Part shown: positions 63,452-64,000 of the stretch, piece after piece
Layout: the number at the start of each line of letters is the position of its first letter
How positions within the stretch are numbered: position 1 is the stretch's first letter
From: Methanobacterium_B sp963825335
GTDB taxonomy: Archaea; Methanobacteriota; Methanobacteria; Methanobacteriales; Methanobacteriaceae
Length of the DNA: 64,000 nucleotides
Direction of reading: 5' to 3'
Assembly (NCBI GenBank): GCA_963825335.1
Contig: CAWGSP010000001.1
Span: 1,488,001-1,552,000, forward strand
Position numbers and translations under genes: made by a program
Notes under the pieces: model-generated
The model's input: only the letters and a program-made list of their open reading frames with translations
The model's database searches: none
What the model was told of the DNA's origin: nothing

Positions 63452-64000
63452 AACAAGAGTTGATGATATCCCAATTTCTAATAACTCTACAGATGCTTGG
63501 AGAAACCAGATTGGCTACGTGGCTCAAGAAACATTCCTATTTAACGAAACAATTCGTTTTAACTTACTATTAGCCCAACCTAAAGCCAACGAAAAAGACA
63601 TTAATGATGCATTGAACTCGGCTTCTGCAAATGAATTTGTATCAAAACTCCCTGAAGGTCTAGATACATTTATTGGAGATCGAGGAGTAAAATTATCTGG
63701 TGGGGAGAGGCAACGACTTGCATTGGCACGAGCATTACTGCGAAAACCTTCATTACTAATATTAGATGAAGCAACAAGTAACATAGATACAGAAAATGAA
63801 AAAAAAATAATAAAAGCAATAGATGAACTCCATGGAGAAACAACTATCTTAATCATAGCACACAGACTATCAACCATAAAAAATGCGGATATGATCTATT
63901 TAGTAGATGAGGGCAAAATTTTAGAATCAGGAACATGGAATGAACTTTTAAATAGAGAAAAAGGATGGTTTAAAGATATTTGTGAGGCACAAGGAATAAA
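63444..64000 (+). CDS. Lasso ABC exporter, C-terminal ATPase part, runs off the window
   Basis: Third segment: Q-loop GYVAQETFLF, signature LSGGERQRLALARALL, Walker B LLILDEATS and switch IIAHRLST are all intact. The frame is still open at base 64000. The complete protein would be near 600 residues, an ABCB-type half transporter that acts as a dimer and exports the lasso peptide, often also giving immunity. Intact motifs on both sides of the two indels suggest sequencing errors or very recent inactivation. Confidence 0.75.

Noticed and set aside
1..64000. tRNA or rRNA genes
   Set aside because: I saw no convincing cloverleaf or rRNA segment while reading, but without a covariance-model search this is not proof of absence.

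Overview
The window looks like the chromosome of a mesophilic, AT-rich methanogen of the order Methanobacteriales, most likely a Methanobacterium. The evidence is the gene run fni, archaeal RNase J, idsA, gltX, dapL at the left end (an order I recall from Methanothermobacter), an HMf-type histone, a short archaeal PurA, a cobalt-precorrin methyltransferase, a DUF2769 protein, a MEDS-domain kinase and large adhesin-like surface proteins. This is inference; no rRNA gene is present.

Layout. 0-6.2 kb: housekeeping block (isoprenoid lipid synthesis, RNA decay, tRNA charging, lysine/pseudomurein precursor). 6.3-15 kb: AAA ATPase, purA, a ParA with a very small ParB-motif partner, flavodoxin, and long gaps with minisatellite and inverted repeats. 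15-25 kb: a response-regulator/polysaccharide-synthase fusion, cbiF, a minus-strand cluster of paralogous small proteins with a zinc ribbon, and two surface-polysaccharide genes. 25-31 kb: TPR-CPBP protease, a decayed alpha/beta hydrolase and a run of secreted or membrane proteins including a duplicated DUF1616 protein. 32-43 kb: accessory region with an orphan terminase-like HTH protein, a GIY-YIG protein, a beta-lactamase-fold hydrolase, a TetR/SnoaL pair with a visible operator, a beta-helix adhesin and several gene relics. 43-48 kb: histone, sensor kinase, zinc-ribbon membrane protein, more relics.

48.3-64 kb is the most interesting part: a lasso-peptide biosynthetic locus. It has an AsnB-type cyclase lacking the glutaminase cysteine, an HPr-kinase-like protein, a 39-residue precursor not called by a length-limited ORF search, a PqqD-like recognition protein, a McjB-type leader protease and an ABC exporter. 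The precursor carries the leader pattern YxxPxLxxxGxxxxxT and a predicted core GVGSLPSENQGHHQR with Gly1 and Glu8 able to close an eight-residue ring. The locus is split by a 9.6-kb adhesin gene on the opposite strand, which has a signal peptide, a likely thioester domain, a Big_1-like domain and many DUF11 repeats, including five near-identical 705-bp tandem units.

How the parts work together (inference): the recognition protein would deliver the precursor to the protease, the cyclase would close the ring, and the ABC transporter would export the product; the kinase suggests a phosphorylation step. The exporter and adhesin frames are broken by single-base indels that may be assembly errors. 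Several genes appear to start at ATT or ATA behind strong Shine-Dalgarno sites, so ATG-based start calling misses them or truncates them.
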